61,110 nucleotides of DNA, taken from the NCBI GenBank assembly GCA_945865635.1, contig CAMBEP010000028.1, positions 1 through 61,110 on the forward strand. The letters run 5' to 3'. Numbering within the stretch: position 1 is the stretch's first letter; every line of letters starts with the position of its first letter. This DNA comes from Candidatus Kuenenia stuttgartensis (lineage in GTDB: Bacteria > Planctomycetota > Planctomycetia > Isosphaerales > Isosphaeraceae). The notes beneath the pieces were generated by a model. That model was given only the letters and a program-made list of their open reading frames with translations. It was not told the DNA's origin and searched no databases. The position numbers and the translations under genes are program-made. Below are positions 1-8,377 of the stretch, one piece after another.

Positions 1-1
1 A

Positions 2-97
2 AATGTGTACGAAGTGCAATTCCTAAAGTTTCAGGCACTTGTTGCGAAGGCAATTGAAGGGCACCGAGATCTTCTTCACCCGCCTCAACAGCCCTAA
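2..97 (+). CDS. C-terminal end of an unknown protein (partial)
   Basis: An open frame enters from the left edge and ends at a TAA stop at 95-97. It gives 31 residues ending in HPPQQP. The piece is too short to assign a family. The stop codon overlaps the left arm of the hairpin at 97-127, an arrangement typical of a gene followed directly by a REP-like sequence. It could be chance, because only about 95 bases of open frame are visible. Confidence 0.4.
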   Translation, partial: NVYEVQFLKFQALVAKAIEGHRDLLHPPQQP

Positions 98-127
98 CCG
101 GTGGTTAAGCGATGCGAAACCACCGGT
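97..127. repeat. REP-like hairpin
   Basis: A perfect 10-bp stem (ACCGGTGGTT at 97-106 and AACCACCGGT at 118-127) encloses an 11-base loop, AAGCGATGCGA. No T-run follows, so it does not look like an intrinsic terminator. The stem and the purine-rich loop resemble the arms inside the 272-bp repeats at 25195-25466 and 58874-59145, where CCGGTGGTTGAG and CACCACCGG recur. I read it as a solitary member of the same REP-like family, placed directly after a stop codon. Confidence 0.6.
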
Positions 128-220
128 CGGCGAGACACAAATACTCATGATTCCGTGATTTCAAGGCATCCTGAAAGGGGGCCATCCCTGGCTATGTGCC
201 GATTGGTATCGTGTCAATTT

Positions 221-1141
221 TTACTTGTCGAAGAATGGGAAAAGCTTGCGTATTTCGTCGGGTTTGGGTTGTCGGCCATATTCGCAGATTTCGAATGCCT
301 CAGCATATTTGATTTGTTTGGCTTTTTCTTCGCCGTACCATTTATGGAGTGCTCCGCGAAACAGGTCGGCTTCCGATGTGCTTCGGCCCACCCATCGGTC
401 GCGCAGCCATTTTCTGCGCAATTCTGGCAGATTAGCGGGAGGTGCTGCGTCCATCTGCTCTTTGCTGCCGAGCGCACCGCCCTCAAAGGTCTGCGACTCG
501 AGAGCCATTAGGGCGTCGATCTTTTGTTCAATTACGCCGTCAATTGCAACTGCAATATCTGCCTGAAACGGATATGGCTTGCGAAATCGGTCGCTTGAGT
601 AGAGGAAGAGAGGATTGGATTTTAGAGGTGGCGTGTCCGGGCAAAAATGAGGGACCTGGACCATATAAGCGGCATCTTGGACCAGCACACCGACATAGCG
701 ATGGTCAGGATGGTAATCCCAGGGGCGATGTGAGATGACGATATCGGCATTCCATTCGCGAATCAGGCGCGTGATTGTTTTTCGATTTTCAAGTGTGGGT
801 TCCAATTCGCCATCGTGAATATCCAGAACCTGGCTTGTGACACCGAGGCGCTTTGCAACCAGGGCGGATTCTGCGGTTCGTCGTTTCGCAAGCGGTCCGC
901 CGGCCATGGCCCAGTGCCCGATATCGCCATTGGTGACAGAAACCAGCTTGACGCGATGCCCGGCCTTGGCCCACAGGGCAGCCGCGCCGCCGCTCTTGTA
1001 TTCGGCATCGTCGGGATGGGCCCCGAAGCAGATGATATTGAGCTTTCCGTCATCTTTGACCTGAGCCTGCAGGCTATGCATACCTGATAAAAGCCAGATA
1101 GAAAGCAATCCGGTGATGGTATTGAAAGCGCGGAGGTTCAT
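221..1141 (-). CDS. PIG-L/LmbE family deacetylase, secreted
   Basis: A 306-residue protein of the PIG-L (LmbE) family, zinc-dependent enzymes that remove N-acetyl groups from amino sugars. The metal-binding signature is AHPDDAE about 30 residues in, just after the signal peptide. A second conserved stretch, HRPWDYHPDHR, supplies further ligands. The first 26 residues are a hydrophobic signal peptide ending LQAQ, so the enzyme probably acts outside the cytoplasm. The start at 1141 is preferred over an in-frame start 13 codons upstream because a GGAG ribosome site lies before it and the signal peptide begins there. The substrate cannot be told from the sequence. The gene stands alone. Confidence 0.88.
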   Translation of the reverse strand: MNLRAFNTITGLLSIWLLSGMHSLQAQVKDDGKLNIICFGAHPDDAEYKSGGAAALWAKAGHRVKLVSVTNGDIGHWAMAGGPLAKRRTAESALVAKRLGVTSQVLDIHDGELEPTLENRKTITRLIREWNADIVISHRPWDYHPDHRYVGVLVQDAAYMVQVPHFCPDTPPLKSNPLFLYSSDRFRKPYPFQADIAVAIDGVIEQKIDALMALESQTFEGGALGSKEQMDAAPPANLPELRRKWLRDRWVGRSTSEADLFRGALHKWYGEEKAKQIKYAEAFEICEYGRQPKPDEIRKLFPFFDK

Positions 1142-1413
1142 GGATCGGCTCCAAAGGCTGGAAAATGGGCAAACACGCATGTGGCGAATCTAACACAACC
1201 CGAGGTGCATTGCCAATAAAGACTGCTGGTCATTTCAGGCGGTTGTTTGTTCATCATTCTCAAAGGAGAATTTTTGAGAGCGTTTCCGGAATGGTTTCGC
1301 CATTTTTTTAAAGACACATGGTGAGATTGGAACCTGAATGGATGGTCACCGGAGGCATCGGAGCGAGTCGCTTAAAATAACCAAGGCATTATTTCCGGGC
1401 AGGTTCTGATCGA

Positions 1414-1446
1414 CAAAAAAAACACCCAGCCGCAAGTGCCGGGTGT
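1414..1446 (-). terminator. Intrinsic terminator after the 1482-1871 gene
   Basis: Read on the minus strand, ACACCC and GGGTGT arms enclose a GC-rich loop and are followed by a run of eight T. This lies about 35 bases past the stop of the minus-strand gene at 1482-1871. The rest of the 340-bp gap between 1142 and 1481 holds the upstream region of the deacetylase; no further feature was recognised there. Confidence 0.75.
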
Positions 1447-1481
1447 AATGGGATGATTGCTCGTAATGATCGGTTAGAAGT

Positions 1482-1871
1482 TCAGTTGCCGTACATGGAG
1501 GATTCGGTGACCAGTTCCATGCTGATTTCCATCAGGAGTTCGGGCGAGCTTTCGTGGAAGCGGACATCACGGCGGCGGAGGCCATCGTCGAGCCTTTCGG
1601 CGAATTCGAACATCTCAGGGGAGTCGATGCGCCAGGCGACTTCAGCGAGCTCGCTGGGCGAGAGTTGGGCGAGTCCGACGCCGAGTCGGTCAAGTTCTAC
1701 TTCGAGCCGCAGAGCGATTTCACGCATTTGTTCGTGGCTCTGGCGAGATCCGCCCATGAGAGTGCCATTTGGCAATCGAGTGAGGCGCTGGACAGAATCG
1801 ATAGCATCCGTGGCCAGGCCCACCATTGCAGCACGAATCGGCCGTGATCGCTCTTGTGGCTCATTAGTCAT
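1482..1871 (-). CDS. Small helical protein of unknown function
   Basis: 129 residues with no signal peptide or membrane segment. The sequence is rich in Glu, Arg and Leu and is predicted by eye to be mostly helical; the middle carries charged heptad-like stretches (REIALRLEVELDRLG). I do not recognise a family. An AAGGGCG ribosome site precedes the ATG, and an intrinsic terminator lies just downstream, both of which support a real gene. Another short gene of unknown function lies 200 bases upstream on the same strand, and the two may be co-transcribed. Confidence 0.65.
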   Translation of the reverse strand: MTNEPQERSRPIRAAMVGLATDAIDSVQRLTRLPNGTLMGGSRQSHEQMREIALRLEVELDRLGVGLAQLSPSELAEVAWRIDSPEMFEFAERLDDGLRRRDVRFHESSPELLMEISMELVTESSMYGN

Positions 1872-2072
1872 GGATTTCGCCCTTCTGACGATTGTATGGG
1901 ATTGCGGCCCACGATTGGTTAATGCGTGGTCGGGCGGTGATGAGGCCGCCTCGAGGAGCCACAGGAAAACTTGGCTCGCCGCTTGATGAGGACAGATTCA
2001 GGTATCGGCCAATGGCCAAGCCGTCAATCATTCCCAATCCCCCTGGTTGAGTTGGATCCGGAGTCAACCCCC

Positions 2073-2339
2073 TTACGACCCGCCCAGGATGTCGCGAGTG
2101 GTACTTCTTGCCAATCGATATGCCGTTCGAATCGTCATGGCCCGACCATCAATTTGATCTTCGCTGTAAAGTCTGCCTTCAGAGGTTGGTAGACCGGCGA
2201 GCGCGAGAGTGAGAGGGAGTAGTTCGAGGAATTGGCGATATCGCTGTTGGATCTCCGCAGGAGTGGCTTGGGGCGATGGGGCGGTTGCTGGAGCTTGGAT
2301 AATTGGCGACCCGTCTGGGCCTGTTGGATCGATACTCAT
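2073..2339 (-). CDS. Small protein of unknown function
   Basis: 88 residues. The first 30 are rich in Pro, Ala and Gln (QAPATAPSPQATPAE), and the rest is probably helical with a conserved-looking tail, ARSTTRDILGG. No family is recognised. The open frame extends upstream to 2525, but that part overlaps the promoter and start of the divergent helicase gene. The start at 2339 is chosen because GGTGA precedes it. A further possible start lies four codons upstream at 2351. Confidence 0.55.
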   Translation of the reverse strand: MSIDPTGPDGSPIIQAPATAPSPQATPAEIQQRYRQFLELLPLTLALAGLPTSEGRLYSEDQIDGRAMTIRTAYRLARSTTRDILGGS

Positions 2340-2425
2340 GAATGTCACCATGATTTTTGGGGTGTTTTTCGTCCAATCCTGCGGACTCTGCCAATCGTGT
2401 CCCTGAGAATCGTTGACGGGAACGG

Positions 2426-2455
2426 TTGACAAAAAGTCGACAAAGATCATAAAAT
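2426..2455 (+). promoter_or_regulatory. Sigma70-type promoter of the DEAD-box helicase gene
   Basis: TTGACA at 2426-2431 and TAAAAT at 2450-2455 are separated by 18 bases, a near-consensus housekeeping promoter. Transcription would begin near 2461-2463, only a few bases before the first ATG of the helicase at 2465. The message would therefore be leaderless, or translation starts at a later ATG. Confidence 0.65.
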
Positions 2456-2464
2456 CTCTGTGAT

Positions 2465-3766
2465 ATGAGAATACAACAAGATCGGGATCAAGAAAAGTCT
2501 TCCGTGATCCAAGACGACCACCCAACAGCAGAAGTTATGCCTGAACCAGATATGCCCATTGGCTCGTCAAAGTCTCCGGCCCTTTCTGAGGTCGCATTTG
2601 ATTCGCTCGGTCTTTCGAAGCCGATGCTGAAAATTCTGGCTCGTCGGGGCTATACGTCTCCGACCCCAATTCAAAATGAGTTGATTCCACACGCTCTTCT
2701 TGGGCGTGATGTGATTGGTCAGGCCAAGACTGGCAGTGGCAAAACGGCCGCTTTCGCAATCCCGATTCTGGAGATGCTTGAGCAATCGAATCGTGCGCCT
2801 CAGGCGATAATTTTGGCGCCGACACGCGAACTAGTTCAGCAGATTGTGACTGAGATCGAGAAGCTGATTCAGGGCCTGAGTGTGATTGTGCGTGGTCTTT
2901 ATGGGGGCGAGCCGATTGTTCGCCAGTTGCGTTCGCTGGAGCGTGGTGTGGATATTGTGGTGGGGACTCCCGGTCGTGTGATGGACTTGCTGGAGCGCCG
3001 GGCTCTGAATTTGGGCGAGGTTTACCACGTTGTTCTGGACGAAGCCGACCGCATGCTTGACATTGGGTTTCGTGATGACATTGAGCGTATTTTGAGAAGC
3101 GTTCCTGATCCTCACCAGACTCTTTTGCTTTCGGCAACATTGTCCGACGATATCCGGTTCCTGTCGCGAAAATACATGCACGACGCGCTTGAGCTGAACC
3201 TCTCGCGGGACGAAATCTCTGTGGAATCGATCAAGCAATATTACATTACGGTCGACCACGATAAGAAGCTCGACCTGCTCCAGTTTCTGCTGCAGAAGGA
3301 CGTGCCTCGCCAGTGTATTGTTTTCACCCGCACGAAACGTGGGGTAGAAAAACTGGGCCAGCGTCTGGGCCGCAAATTTGGAGGAGTCGGGCTGATCCAC
3401 GGTGATCTGGCACAACCGGTACGGAATCGTGTGATGGCTGCTTTTCGTCAGGGTCAGGTTAAAATCCTGGTCGCGACGGACGTTGTCGGGCGTGGTATCG
3501 ATGTGGAAGGCATCAGCCATGTCTTTAATTACGACATACCTGAAGATCCTGAAAATTACGTTCACCGGATTGGTCGAACGGGCCGGATGGGGCGAGATGG
3601 GGTGGCTTATCTCTTTGTCTGTCCTGATGAAGGCGATCCGCTTACAAATATCGAAATGCTGACAGGCAAACCGATTCCGAGCTTTAAGCTGGACGGATTT
3701 GTTGCCCATACCAGGCGTAGCCCTGATCAGCGCGAATATAAGGAAGTTTATCGGATCGGATTCTGA
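2465..3766 (+). CDS. DEAD-box ATP-dependent RNA helicase
   Basis: A 433-residue RNA helicase of the RhlE/DeaD/CshA group, which remodels RNA in ribosome assembly and mRNA decay. All core motifs are present: the Q motif (TSPTPIQ), Walker A AKTGSGKT, PTRELV, TPGR, VLDEADRM, SAT, the RNA-contact region around VFTRTK, ATDVVGRGID and HRIGRTGRMG. There is almost no C-terminal extension beyond the second RecA domain, so it is a minimal helicase. The first about 40 residues are acidic and probably disordered. The start is uncertain: a strong promoter places the transcript start almost on the ATG at 2465, and the next in-frame ATG is at 2537. The 3' end overlaps the convergent gene by 19 bases. Confidence 0.93.
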   Translation: MRIQQDRDQEKSSVIQDDHPTAEVMPEPDMPIGSSKSPALSEVAFDSLGLSKPMLKILARRGYTSPTPIQNELIPHALLGRDVIGQAKTGSGKTAAFAIPILEMLEQSNRAPQAIILAPTRELVQQIVTEIEKLIQGLSVIVRGLYGGEPIVRQLRSLERGVDIVVGTPGRVMDLLERRALNLGEVYHVVLDEADRMLDIGFRDDIERILRSVPDPHQTLLLSATLSDDIRFLSRKYMHDALELNLSRDEISVESIKQYYITVDHDKKLDLLQFLLQKDVPRQCIVFTRTKRGVEKLGQRLGRKFGGVGLIHGDLAQPVRNRVMAAFRQGQVKILVATDVVGRGIDVEGISHVFNYDIPEDPENYVHRIGRTGRMGRDGVAYLFVCPDEGDPLTNIEMLTGKPIPSFKLDGFVAHTRRSPDQREYKEVYRIGF

Positions 3767-4896
3767 TCTGCCGGGTTCCCAAAGGCCCGTCTCTGAAGTT
3801 CTTCAAGCCTCAATTGATCGACGGCCCGCCATTTGAGCGGGCTCTTTTTATGAGTTTTTGATTGGCCTGACAATAGGGGTTCGAGGTGCCTGTAGGATTG
3901 CTGGGCCGATGGCTTATCGGCACAGAATGTCGATCTGTAAAGCCCTGCCCGCAAATGGAATCCAGACCAAAGCTGCACGAACCAAACATGATAAGCCAGG
4001 CACGGAGCCAAGGCCATGAGGCAAATTATCAGGCTCAGGGGCCGCCAATGGTTTATCCGCCATCGGGTCTGGCTTTTCACAGGCGTGGATTGGGAGTCAG
4101 GAATTGTGAAAATAGAACTGGGGGGAACGTCCCAGTGGATTCCTGAAACGAGTTTCGTTTGAATTGTCGAGAGTGACGAGTCCCAAGTGTGAATTCTTAT
4201 GGGCTCAACCCGATAGGTTCCGGGTAGGGTGATTGGGACTTCATATTTCCAGATTTGGCCGGCAGTTTGGCCTGGAATTGGCCAATGCAGATCAGGACCA
4301 AGGCTTCGGGCCTCCATCAAGCGATTATCAAAACGGATATAAATCTCTGGTGCAGAATGGATTGCCATTGCCGCCCCGCCATTAAGCCGCAAAACGATTT
4401 GCAAAGCATCGCCTGCCTGGGGCTGATCCGGTAGTGCATCCCAACGGCCAGAAATGGGACCGACACCAGCCAGAATTCCACCAGCAGGCGGATCGGCTGG
4501 CCACTTTCGGGCCATGAAAGTTCTGATGGTTTGGTTGTCAGATGGAGATTTGACCAGAATTTGACCAGGACGGGCGGGAATCAAAAAATGATGGAGTTTT
4601 TGGTCATTGAGGGGATCTCTCTGCGAATGGATCCAGGCGGATCCTAAGGGGTCGACGACGGGCTTGTGGAACGGTTCGGCCTTCTGGTTTGGCTCAGTCC
4701 AGTGTATCAGTTCACCCACAAGACATTGGGTGGGAGCTTGGATGGATGTGGTTTGTGTGGCATGAGTGGAATTCAAAAAAAACAGGATTGTCAGTGGCAG
4801 GTAGCGGGAACGAAAAAAAAACGACCGGCACCAAGTGGTGACGGTCTTTGAAATAGTCGTAATGAGGGTTGTGGATTGTTTCACAATCGCACTCAT
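3748..4896 (-). CDS. Membrane-anchored extracytoplasmic protein, weakly BatD-like
   Basis: A 382-residue protein with an N-terminal hydrophobic segment (about residues 30-45, export signal), a long extracytoplasmic part with beta-rich stretches (about 50-270), one strong membrane helix (PLSLIICLMALAPCLAYHVWF) and a basic cytoplasmic tail of about 80 residues. The stretch LPGTYRVEPIRI followed by an aromatic segment recalls BatD-type oxygen-tolerance proteins, but the match is weak and no Bat neighbours are present. The ATG at 4896 lies 14 bases after the stop of the upstream aldo/keto reductase, so the two are probably translated from one message. A longer open frame upstream is a shadow of that gene. 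The function is unknown. Confidence 0.7.
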   Translation of the reverse strand: MSAIVKQSTTLITTISKTVTTWCRSFFFRSRYLPLTILFFLNSTHATQTTSIQAPTQCLVGELIHWTEPNQKAEPFHKPVVDPLGSAWIHSQRDPLNDQKLHHFLIPARPGQILVKSPSDNQTIRTFMARKWPADPPAGGILAGVGPISGRWDALPDQPQAGDALQIVLRLNGGAAMAIHSAPEIYIRFDNRLMEARSLGPDLHWPIPGQTAGQIWKYEVPITLPGTYRVEPIRIHTWDSSLSTIQTKLVSGIHWDVPPSSIFTIPDSQSTPVKSQTRWRINHWRPLSLIICLMALAPCLAYHVWFVQLWSGFHLRAGLYRSTFCADKPSAQQSYRHLEPLLSGQSKTHKKSPLKWRAVDQLRLEELQRRAFGNPADQNPIR

Positions 4897-4910
4897 AGTG
4901 GATGACGGGC

Positions 4911-6152
4911 TCAGGCCAGGCAATCGGCGGCACGGGCGAGCAGGCTGCTGAACTTGAGCTTGTTGGGGCAAGCGGCTTCGGCGGCGGCAAGGTCGGCATC
5001 GGCCCAGTCGCGGCTGACGGCGTCCATTTCCTGATAGAGACGTTTGGCTTCGGAGCGATAACCGAAGTTGTCGTGATATGTCAGAAGGCGGGTCAGATCG
5101 CCGAGTTTCGCCTTGGTGCCAGCGGCGGTGGAGCACTGTCCGGTACAGTCGGCACAGAGGGTCAGGCCGCAGGCGAGGACAGCGTCGCGAAGCTGGTGGA
5201 TATCGGTCAGCTTCATGGGCTCGTAAGACTTGATCGCGGCGGTGTTTTCGCGGATCTGGTCGGTGTTTCGCATGGAAACGCAAACCGAGGAGATTCGTTC
5301 GTCGGACCAGATCGAGTGAAGTAGGCCTTGATAGGCGGAAAGTTTTTTCTCTTTAAGGTAGGGAACGTGCTTTGGAACATCGTTCAGGACATTGTCGCCA
5401 ACGCCTGCAACCTGCTTCATTGAGATCAAGCCGATACCAGCCTTGTGGCAGGCGTCGAGGGCTTTGTTGAGTGGTGCGTCCTTGTCCAGCCAAGGGGTGT
5501 ACTGGACCATGATGGCGTCCACAAACCCACCTTGAGCGGCGGCTTCAAGGAACTCGGTGCGCTTTTGGTCATGGCATGAGAAGCCGACCAGTTTGGCTTT
5601 GCCAGACTTCTTGATTTTCTCGAAGGCGTCTTTCCATTCCTTGGACTTCGGCCACTCCAGGCATTTGTAATCTTTGCCGTAGCTGTCGCCGATGCCGTGA
5701 ATAAAGAAGAGGTCGACGTAATCGGTTTGCAGGGCGGCCAGGCGTTCATCCAGTTGTTTGATGAGCTGATCGGGCGTGGTCGGATGATCTTTGGTGACCA
5801 GGAAGATGTTCTTGCGGGCGTCGGGATTGTCTTTCAGCCAGCGGCCGATGGCGGGTTCTGAGCCATAGCTCTTGGCTGTGTCCAGATAGCGTACGCCGTT
5901 GGCGTATGAGAATCGCAAAAGGCGATCCAGGCCTGGGTTACGCCAGGTTCCGAGATTCAGCATCGAGACCTGTATGCCGGATCGGCCCAAGGGGCGGGTC
6001 GGAACGGGGTCGGAAACTTTTTGAACCTCATCTGCCTTGGCAGGTGCGTCTTGCGCTGATACGGAACCAGCAGCAGCGGTTACGGCCACTCCTGCGGCAG
6101 AGACTTTCATCCACTCGCGTCGATCCAAAGCATTTTGATCTGAGACGGACAT
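4911..6152 (-). CDS. Tat-exported aldo/keto reductase with C-terminal Fe-S-type cysteines
   Basis: 413 residues. A twin-arginine signal (RREWMK at 11-16, cleavage near VSAQ) implies export after folding. The aldo/keto reductase barrel carries the catalytic tetrad: Asp and Tyr in LDTAKSYGS, Lys in LVTKDH, His in FFIHG. After the barrel comes a cysteine cluster, LCADCTGQC, and later EAACPNKL; this spacing resembles the ferredoxin-like tail of AKR proteins that bind a 4Fe-4S cluster. The start at 6152 has a GGGAG ribosome site. The gene is a close tandem copy of the one at 6364-7611; a more distant relative is at 27620-28849. The substrate is unknown. Confidence 0.9.
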   Translation of the reverse strand: MSVSDQNALDRREWMKVSAAGVAVTAAAGSVSAQDAPAKADEVQKVSDPVPTRPLGRSGIQVSMLNLGTWRNPGLDRLLRFSYANGVRYLDTAKSYGSEPAIGRWLKDNPDARKNIFLVTKDHPTTPDQLIKQLDERLAALQTDYVDLFFIHGIGDSYGKDYKCLEWPKSKEWKDAFEKIKKSGKAKLVGFSCHDQKRTEFLEAAAQGGFVDAIMVQYTPWLDKDAPLNKALDACHKAGIGLISMKQVAGVGDNVLNDVPKHVPYLKEKKLSAYQGLLHSIWSDERISSVCVSMRNTDQIRENTAAIKSYEPMKLTDIHQLRDAVLACGLTLCADCTGQCSTAAGTKAKLGDLTRLLTYHDNFGYRSEAKRLYQEMDAVSRDWADADLAAAEAACPNKLKFSSLLARAADCLA

Positions 6153-6363
6153 GGCGATTTGCTCCCTTGACTCGATGATTGGTGAGAGGCCAATTCTCAA
6201 CGGGAGACTCAGCGGAATTACGCCAAGGTGATGTCCCGATGGAATGATCAAGATTTCTATCTACTTCTGTTTAACAGGACCGGACGGAACTGTCTATAAC
6301 CTAGTTCTGTTTTTTTTCAGGCGACCACAAGAAGTGGGACTGTTTTTTCAAAATCAAGGTCTT

Positions 6364-7611
6364 TCAACCCAGGCAATCCGCGGCACGGGCGAGCAGGCTA
6401 CTGAACTTAAGCTTGTTGGGGCAAGCGGCTTCAGCGGCGGCCAGATCGGCATCGGCCCAGTCGCGGCTTTCGGAGTCCAGCTCCTGAAACAGGCGTCTGG
6501 CTTCCGAACGGTATCCGTAGTGGTCATGATAGGTCATAAGGCGTGTCAGGTCGCCCAGTTTCGCCCTAGTGCCGCCGGCAAAGGAACACTGGCCAGTGCA
6601 ATCGGCACAGAGTGATCGGTTGCAGGCAAGCACTGCGTCTCTGAGATAGTGAATGTCTGTCAGTTTCATCGGCTCAAACGAGCGAATGGCTGCTGTATTT
6701 TCGCGAATCTGATCTGTGTTGACCATTGAGACGCATGTGGAGGAAATCCGCTCGTCCGACCAGATGGCGTGCAGGAGGCCCTGATAAGCCGTCAAATTCT
6801 TCGCTTTGAGATAGGGCACGTGCCTGGGCACATCTTTCAGAACCTTGTCGCCGAAGCCTGAGACCTGTTTCATCGAGACAAGGCCAATGCCCGCCTTGTG
6901 GCAGGCATCGAGGGCTTTGTTAAGAGGGGCATTCCGGTCAAGCCAAGGGGTGTACTGAACCATAATGGCGTCAACAAACCCGCCCGTGGCAGCGGCTTGA
7001 AGGTATTCCGCACGCTTTTGGTCGTGGCACGAAAAGCCGACCAGCCGGGCTTTGCCAGAGCGTTTGATTTTCTCGAAGGCGGCTTTCCATTCCTTCGACT
7101 TTGGCCAATCCAGAGATTTGTAATCACTGCCGTAAGTGCTGCCAATGCCATGAATTAAATAGAGGTCAACATAATCCGTCTGAAGTGCGGCCAATCGCTC
7201 GTCGAGCTTGGCAATGAATTGTTCAGGCGTTTTGGGATGCTCCTTGGTGACGAGAAAAATTTGCTTGCGGGCGGCTGGATCTTCCTTCAGCCAGCGACCT
7301 ATGACGGGCTCCGAGCCATAAGTGTCAGCCGTGTCGAAATAGCGCACACCGTTGGCATAGGAAAATCGCAAAATTCTGTCAGATCCCGGGTTGCGAAATG
7401 TGCCGAGATTCAGCATCGAGACTTGGATACCCGATCGGCCCAGGGGGCGAGTCGGTACGGGATCCGAAAGCTTCGCAACTTTGGCCACCGGTTCAGACGT
7501 TTCCTGAGCAGCTACCAAACCACCACCAGATGACGCGGTTGCGGCAAGACCTGTGGCAGAGATTTTGATCCAGCCACGACGATCCAAACCAGCCTGATCC
7601 GGAACAGCCAT
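6364..7611 (-). CDS. Tat-exported aldo/keto reductase, tandem paralog
   Basis: 415 residues, closely similar along its whole length to the product of 4911-6152, so the pair arose by tandem duplication. The signal (DRRGWIKISATG) is twin-arginine-like. The barrel keeps the tetrad (FDTADTYGS, LVTKEH, LIHG), and the C-terminus keeps LCADCTGQC followed by EAACPNKL. The signal peptide and the linker before the barrel are the least conserved parts. The start at 7611 is chosen because the Tat signal begins there and GAGAG precedes it; the longer frame runs into csrA. About 210 bases separate it from its paralog downstream. Confidence 0.9.
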   Translation of the reverse strand: MAVPDQAGLDRRGWIKISATGLAATASSGGGLVAAQETSEPVAKVAKLSDPVPTRPLGRSGIQVSMLNLGTFRNPGSDRILRFSYANGVRYFDTADTYGSEPVIGRWLKEDPAARKQIFLVTKEHPKTPEQFIAKLDERLAALQTDYVDLYLIHGIGSTYGSDYKSLDWPKSKEWKAAFEKIKRSGKARLVGFSCHDQKRAEYLQAAATGGFVDAIMVQYTPWLDRNAPLNKALDACHKAGIGLVSMKQVSGFGDKVLKDVPRHVPYLKAKNLTAYQGLLHAIWSDERISSTCVSMVNTDQIRENTAAIRSFEPMKLTDIHYLRDAVLACNRSLCADCTGQCSFAGGTRAKLGDLTRLMTYHDHYGYRSEARRLFQELDSESRDWADADLAAAEAACPNKLKFSSLLARAADCLG

Positions 7612-7759
7612 GTTCAATTGCTCTCTATCCGTTGTCTCAGAAGGATTTTCCGGAAAATCTCCGGCTGGACCTGAATGTATCAGTACGGAGGTGCCGTGTC
7701 GAGCGGGTACCTTTATTTCATCTTCATTGAGAGAATGCAATCGGAATCCAAAACCGGGA

Positions 7760-7960
7760 TCAGGATTCGTGCAACGATCCATGACGAATCGGAACTGTTT
7801 TGTCTAACGGTTTATCGACCAGTTCCTCTCGAAAAATCGAGACTTCTTTTGGGGCGTCGATCCCGATTCGCACGCAATTGCGGTCGATCTTTACAATCGT
7901 GATCGTGATGTTTTCGTTGATCACAATACTTTCATTTAACTTGCGGCTTAGTACGAGCAT
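7760..7960 (-). CDS. csrA: CsrA translational regulator
   Basis: 66 residues that begin [12 protein letters not shown], the hallmark of CsrA, the dimeric RNA-binding protein that represses or activates translation by binding GGA motifs in mRNA leaders. The core strands ([20 protein letters not shown]) and the RNA-contact region around VSIFREEL are intact. The start at 7960 gives the usual N-terminus, although an ATG six codons upstream (7978) has the better AGGTGA site and would add MKDLTT. It lies upstream of the aldo/keto reductase pair on the same strand and may share their transcript. Confidence 0.92.
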   Translation of the reverse strand: MLVLSRKLNESIVINENITITIVKIDRNCVRIGIDAPKEVSIFREELVDKPLDKTVPIRHGSLHES

Positions 7961-8377
7961 GGTGGTCAGGTCCTTCATGTCACCTGGCTTTATCTGTTTT
8001 CAGCAAAGCCGATTCCTTCACTCAATGCGAATCAAAAGCCAGCAACCACTGACTCGCTCGCATTTCCCCTATAGGTCTTACGCTCGAATCTTCTGAAAGT
8101 TACGAAAAAAATAGAAAAATATTTAAGATTTCCTGAAACCCACATGAAAGGATTCCTTAAAGCAACGTTTTTTGGCTTTTAGTTGCCAACCAATTGTTTC
8201 TTTTGGTGAAGGTGATCTTGTTTCTGATGCGGATTCATGTTGAAGGCGGTTGGTATCCATTGCCGGAGACGCTTTGCAGTAGTCAAACAGGCGGGTTTGC
8301 ATTACATTCAGTGACGAGAATCGAATGAGGAACCAATCTCAGAGGTTCCCGTAGCTGTTGCAGGAGAGCCAAATCAG
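7961..8377. other. Divergent intergenic region between csrA and ispF
   Basis: About 417 bases without a convincing gene; it must hold the csrA and ispF promoters. Close to ispF there is a small hairpin (GGAACC at 8331-8336 pairing with GGTTCC at 8344-8349), and AGGAGAG just before the ATG serves as ribosome site. The stretch 8100-8200 is AT-rich. No tRNA or riboswitch was recognised. Confidence 0.5.

Noticed and set aside
2535..3709. Minus-strand open frames opposite the DEAD-box helicase
   Set aside because: The plus-strand product has all helicase motifs; the opposite frames have no recognisable domain.
4897..5283. Longer N-terminus of the membrane-anchored protein that ends at 3748
   Set aside because: The extra 128 codons overlap the aldo/keto reductase in another frame and are Arg/Pro-rich noise. 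The signal segment begins at 4896.
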